NCBI GenBank assembly: GCA_949840465.1
Contig: CATKXE010000028.1
Span: 1 to 36,519 of the forward strand
Direction of reading: 5' to 3'
DNA from: an uncultured Lachnospiraceae bacterium
GTDB lineage: Bacteria > Bacillota > Clostridia > Lachnospirales > Lachnospiraceae
Length of the DNA: 36,519 bases
This document shows positions 33,377 through 36,519 of the stretch, one piece after another (within the stretch, counting starts at the first letter, position 1; each line of letters begins with the position of its first letter). A program made the translations under genes and the position numbers. Under the pieces are notes generated by a model. The model did no database searches. It had not been told where the DNA came from and saw only the letters and a program-made list of their open reading frames with translations.

Positions 33377-35848
33377 ATGTACAGCAAAAGATTTGACAAG
33401 GAAACATTTAAAGAAACCGTGAAGGACAATGTTAAGACGCTTTACCGGAAGAAGATCAATGAAGCGTCCCAGCAGCAGATTTTTCAGGCAGTCTGTTATG
33501 CGGTAAAGGATATTATCATTGACGACTGGCTGGAAACGCAGGAGGCGTACAAGAAAGCGGACGCAAAGACCGTATATTATATGTCCATGGAGTTTTTGAT
33601 GGGACGCGCTCTGGGCAACAACCTGATTAATATGACCGCATACACGGAAGTGAAAGAAGCCTTGGAAGAACTGTATCTCAGCCTTAATGTGATCGAGGAC
33701 GAGGAACCGGACCCGGCTCTTGGAAACGGCGGCCTTGGAAGGCTGGCGGCCTGTTTCCTGGATTCGCTGGCAACCTTGAATTATCCTGCATATGGCTGCG
33801 GCATCCGCTACCGTTACGGAATGTTCAAACAGAAGATTAAAGACGGTTATCAGGTAGAGGCGCCGGATAACTGGCTGAAGGAAGGTTATCCGTTTGAGCT
33901 GCGCCGCCCCGAATATGCAAAAGAGGTCCGTTTCGGCGGGACCGTGCGTTTTGAGCGGGATCCGGAGACCGGAAGAGATGTCTTTATTCAGGAAAATTAT
34001 GAATCTGTGCGGGCGATCCCCTATGATATGCCCATCGTCGGTTATGGGAACCATGTAGTCAATACGCTGCGTATCTGGGATGCGGAAGCGATTACAGATT
34101 TTCAGCTGGATTCCTTTGACCGGGGCGATTACCATAAGGCAGTGGAGCAGGAAAACCTTGCAAAAAATATCGTGGAAGTGCTGTACCCGAACGACAACCA
34201 TTACGCAGGAAAAGAGCTGCGCCTGAAACAGCAGTATTTCTTTATTTCAGCCAGCCTGCAGGCATTGATTGCAAAATATAAGAAAGACCATGATGATATC
34301 CGAAAGCTCCATGAAAAAGTGGTGATCCAGATGAATGATACCCACCCGACCATTGCAGTGCCGGAACTGATGCATCTTTTGATTGATGAAGAACACCTGT
34401 CATGGGAAGACGCATGGGATGTGACCACCAGAACCTGCGCATATACAAACCATACGATTATGGCGGAGGCATTGGAGAAGTGGCCCATCGACCTGTTCTC
34501 ACGGCTGCTTCCGCGTATCTACCAGATCATTCAGGAGATTGACCGCCGCTTTGTAAATGAAGTGCGTGCAAAATATCCGGGAAATGAAGAAAAAGTTCGC
34601 AAAATGGCAATCCTTTGGGACGGGCAGGTGCGTATGGCAAATATGGCCATTATTGCCGGATTCTCCGTAAACGGTGTTGCGCAGCTCCATACCGAAATTC
34701 TGAAGAACCAGGAATTGAAAGATTTCTATGAGATGATGCCGCAGAAATTTAACAATAAGACAAACGGCATTACCCAGAGGCGTTTCCTGGCACACGGCAA
34801 CCCGCTTCTCGCTGAGTGGATCACCTCGAAGATCGGCAACGGCTGGATTACCAACCTGCCGGAGCTTGCAAAGCTGAAACCATTGGTAGAGGACGAACAG
34901 GCAAGACGTGAATTTATGCAGATCAAGCATCAGAATAAGATCCGTTTGGCAAAATATATTAAAAAGCATAACAACATTGAAGTGGATCCGAATTCGATTT
35001 TTGACGTACAGGTGAAGCGCCTCCACGAATACAAGAGGCAGCTTTTAAACATCCTCCACGTGATGTATTTGTATAACCAGATCAAAGAGCATCCGGAGAT
35101 GTCTTTCTATCCAAGGACATTTATCTTCGGGGCAAAAGCTGCGGCAGGATATCAGCGCGCAAAAGAGACGATCAAACTGATTAATTCCGTCGCAGACGTT
35201 ATTAATAACGACAGAAGCATCAACGGTAAGATTAAGGTCGTATTCATTGAAGACTACCGTGTATCCAACGCGGAAATGATCTTTGCGGCTGCGGATGTCA
35301 GCGAACAGATTTCCACCGCATCCAAGGAAGCATCCGGCACAGGCAATATGAAATTTATGTTGAACGGCGCTCCGACCCTTGGGACTATGGACGGTGCAAA
35401 TGTAGAAATCGTAGAAGAAGTAGGTATTGAAAACGCGTTTATCTTCGGTTTAAGATCCGAGGAAGTGATTGGATTCGAGAACCACGGAGGATATAACCCG
35501 ATTGACATTTATTTCGCTGACTGGGAGATGAAGCGCGTGGTAGACCAGCTCATGGACGGCACCTATGCGCACGGAGACCACAATATGTACAAGAACCTGT
35601 ACAATTCACTCCTGAATACCCAGTGTACGCCGCGGGCCGATATGTACTTTATACTGAAAGACTTCCGTCCCTATGCAGATGCACAGAAGCTTGTGGAAGA
35701 AACTTACCGTGACGAGCAGAAATGGTCACGCATGGCAATGATGAACACAGCATGCTGTGGCAAATTTTCTTCAGACCGCACCATCGAAGAATATGTGCGC
35801 GATATCTGGAAACTGGAGAAGGTGGAAGTTCATCCTACAGAAGAATAG
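33377..35848 (+). CDS. glgP: Glycogen/starch phosphorylase
   Basis: This PLP-dependent GT35 enzyme releases glucose-1-phosphate from glycogen or maltodextrins. From the ATG at 33377 it is 823 aa, and AGGAGGG lies 9 nt upstream. A start at 33296 would add 27 polar residues (MWFGKNKEKDTDEKEM...) and also has a purine-rich site, so a longer form is possible. The signature EASGTGNMKFMLNG carries the PLP lysine at about 659. Other motifs are YYMSMEFLMGRALGNNL near the N-terminus, DPALGNGGLGRLAACFLDS, and NDTHPTIAVPELM. It lies 120 bp after ileS with no terminator seen between, so some read-through is possible. Glucose-1-P could use the mutase at 3973-5697. Confidence 0.95.
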   Translation: MYSKRFDKETFKETVKDNVKTLYRKKINEASQQQIFQAVCYAVKDIIIDDWLETQEAYKKADAKTVYYMSMEFLMGRALGNNLINMTAYTEVKEALEELYLSLNVIEDEEPDPALGNGGLGRLAACFLDSLATLNYPAYGCGIRYRYGMFKQKIKDGYQVEAPDNWLKEGYPFELRRPEYAKEVRFGGTVRFERDPETGRDVFIQENYESVRAIPYDMPIVGYGNHVVNTLRIWDAEAITDFQLDSFDRGDYHKAVEQENLAKNIVEVLYPNDNHYAGKELRLKQQYFFISASLQALIAKYKKDHDDIRKLHEKVVIQMNDTHPTIAVPELMHLLIDEEHLSWEDAWDVTTRTCAYTNHTIMAEALEKWPIDLFSRLLPRIYQIIQEIDRRFVNEVRAKYPGNEEKVRKMAILWDGQVRMANMAIIAGFSVNGVAQLHTEILKNQELKDFYEMMPQKFNNKTNGITQRRFLAHGNPLLAEWITSKIGNGWITNLPELAKLKPLVEDEQARREFMQIKHQNKIRLAKYIKKHNNIEVDPNSIFDVQVKRLHEYKRQLLNILHVMYLYNQIKEHPEMSFYPRTFIFGAKAAAGYQRAKETIKLINSVADVINNDRSINGKIKVVFIEDYRVSNAEMIFAAADVSEQISTASKEASGTGNMKFMLNGAPTLGTMDGANVEIVEEVGIENAFIFGLRSEEVIGFENHGGYNPIDIYFADWEMKRVVDQLMDGTYAHGDHNMYKNLYNSLLNTQCTPRADMYFILKDFRPYADAQKLVEETYRDEQKWSRMAMMNTACCGKFSSDRTIEEYVRDIWKLEKVEVHPTEE

Positions 35849-35867
35849 TCTCATCGCTCCGTGTTTT

Positions 35868-35898
35868 ACTCCCCGCAGCAGTGCTGCGGGGAGTTTTC
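35868..35898 (+). terminator. Intrinsic terminator after glgP
   Basis: ACTCCCCGCAGC (35868-35879) pairs with GCTGCGGGGAGT (35883-35894), loop AGT, then TTTTC. Confidence 0.88.
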
Positions 35899-36039
35899 TG
35901 TGTTACAGACTGAGAGAATATTTAGAATCAGGCCGCCCGGCCAGAGAAGATTGCGCGCGTTACCCTGCTTGCGCTTTGCAAAATGCGCTGCAAAGCTGCA
36001 TAAATCAGGTAAAAAATATAAGAAAATGGAAAAAAACCG

Positions 36040-36068
36040 TTGACATTCTTGAAAGTGTTCTGTATAAT
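36040..36068 (+). promoter_or_regulatory. Consensus promoter for tRNA-Ser
   Basis: TTGACA (36040-36045), 17-nt spacer, TATAAT (36063-36068): a perfect match to sigma-A consensus, as expected for a stable-RNA gene. A GC-rich CCCGC/GCGGG hairpin lies between it and the tRNA. The 140 bp before it hold nothing I recognise. Confidence 0.9.
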
Positions 36069-36158
36069 AGCTAAGACGCTGTTGAGAATCAGCGGATTTT
36101 ATTTTTATAATAATAGTAGAATATTGTCCCGCAGAAAGCGGGTCATAATTCAGAATCC

Positions 36159-36246
36159 GGAGAAATACTCAAGAGGCTGAAGAGGCGCCCCTGCTAAGGG
36201 TGTAGGTCGGGGAACCGGCGCGAGGGTTCAAATCCCTCTTTCTCCG
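36159..36246 (+). tRNA. tRNA-Ser (anticodon GCU)
   Basis: This 88-nt class II tRNA has a long variable arm. The acceptor GGAGAAA pairs with TTTCTCC (36239-36245), with discriminator G. The anticodon stem CGCCC/GGGTG encloses loop CTGCTAA, giving anticodon GCT at 36193-36195, which reads AGC and AGU serine codons. The T-arm GAGGG-TTCAAAT-CCCTC is intact. CCA is not encoded. Confidence 0.96.
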
Positions 36247-36260
36247 TTTGATATTCATTA

Positions 36261-36291
36261 AAAAACTACTGGAAAGGAACCAGTAGTTTTT
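36261..36291 (+). terminator. Intrinsic terminator after tRNA-Ser
   Basis: AAAAACTACTGG (36261-36272) pairs with CCAGTAGTTTTT (36280-36291) around AAAGGAA. Confidence 0.9.
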
Positions 36292-36394
36292 ACATGTAGC
36301 ATCTCGTATGTTTGTGGTTGGATATCGAAAAAAGCACAAAATATAGTATCTCGATTATGCAGAGAAAAAAAGTTGAAAAAAATTAAAAAAACTC

Positions 36395-36423
36395 TTGACA
36401 TATGCATTGACGAGTGATATTAT
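36395..36423 (+). promoter_or_regulatory. Strong promoter, probably of an rRNA operon
   Basis: TTGACA (36395-36400), 17-nt spacer, TATTAT (36418-36423), inside an A-rich UP-element-like tract (36361-36392). Confidence 0.75.
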
Positions 36424-36519
36424 GTGTAAGCTGACTCGTGAGGGACAGCAAACAAAGCAACAATGAACCTTGATAATTAAACAATAGACAACGATCCTTG
36501 AAAATTTCTAAAGAGAGAA
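36424..36519 (+). other. Probable rRNA operon leader (before 16S)
   Basis: The segment has no ORF. It carries AACCTTGATAATTAAACA near 36465 and CCTTGAAAATT near 36494, sequences of the kind found in Firmicutes pre-rRNA leaders. The window stops before any 16S sequence, so this is inference. Confidence 0.45.

Noticed and set aside
32945..34201. 418-codon minus-strand ORF across the ileS-glgP junction
   Set aside because: Spans two strongly conserved plus-strand genes; composition is typical of antisense frames.

Overview
The window looks like a chromosomal stretch from a gut-type Lachnospiraceae (Clostridia; Blautia/Eisenbergiella-like). The evidence is strong AGGAGG-type ribosome binding sites, some TTG starts, consensus TTGACA-17-TATAAT promoters, an isoleucine T-box leader, a DUF624/YesL protein, a BMP-type nucleoside ABC transporter and a low-to-medium GC content. 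The genus is inferred, not proven. I see no phage, transposase or CRISPR array.

Region 1 (1-10084, all + strand) is a beta-mannan/galactomannan oligosaccharide catabolic locus. It encodes a cellobiose/mannobiose 2-epimerase, a GH130 mannosylglucose phosphorylase, an unknown membrane-anchored protein, a YesL/DUF624 membrane protein, a phosphohexomutase, a single-chain fusion of mannose-6-phosphate isomerase with a ROK sugar kinase, and a GH36 alpha-galactosidase. Together they can take mannobiose to fructose-6-P and glucose-6-P. A 166-bp element with 18-bp inverted ends lies just before the alpha-galactosidase gene.

Region 2 (10.1-21.3 kb) looks like a nucleoside-salvage regulon. A minus-strand operon (MTA/SAH-type deaminase, nucleoside phosphorylase, DeoR regulator) diverges from a plus-strand set: Gfo/Idh/MocA dehydrogenase, cupin_5 protein, BMP lipoprotein, ABC ATPase and two permeases. 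A methylthioribose-1-phosphate isomerase gene (mtnA) follows. Repeats of a TCAACAAA motif overlap the divergent promoter and recur before the BMP gene, so they are candidate DeoR-family operators. Taken together, the genes suggest import of MTA or 5'-deoxyadenosine-like nucleosides, then deamination, phosphorolysis and isomerisation.

Region 3 (21.5-36.5 kb) is mostly housekeeping: a hybrid histidine kinase, an unknown three-helix membrane protein with a long tail, glucose-6-phosphate isomerase, an FHA protein, a D,D-carboxypeptidase, an Ile T-box leader with isoleucyl-tRNA synthetase, glycogen phosphorylase and tRNA-Ser(GCU). The window ends in a strong promoter plus leader that probably precedes an rRNA operon. 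Intrinsic terminators separate most units.
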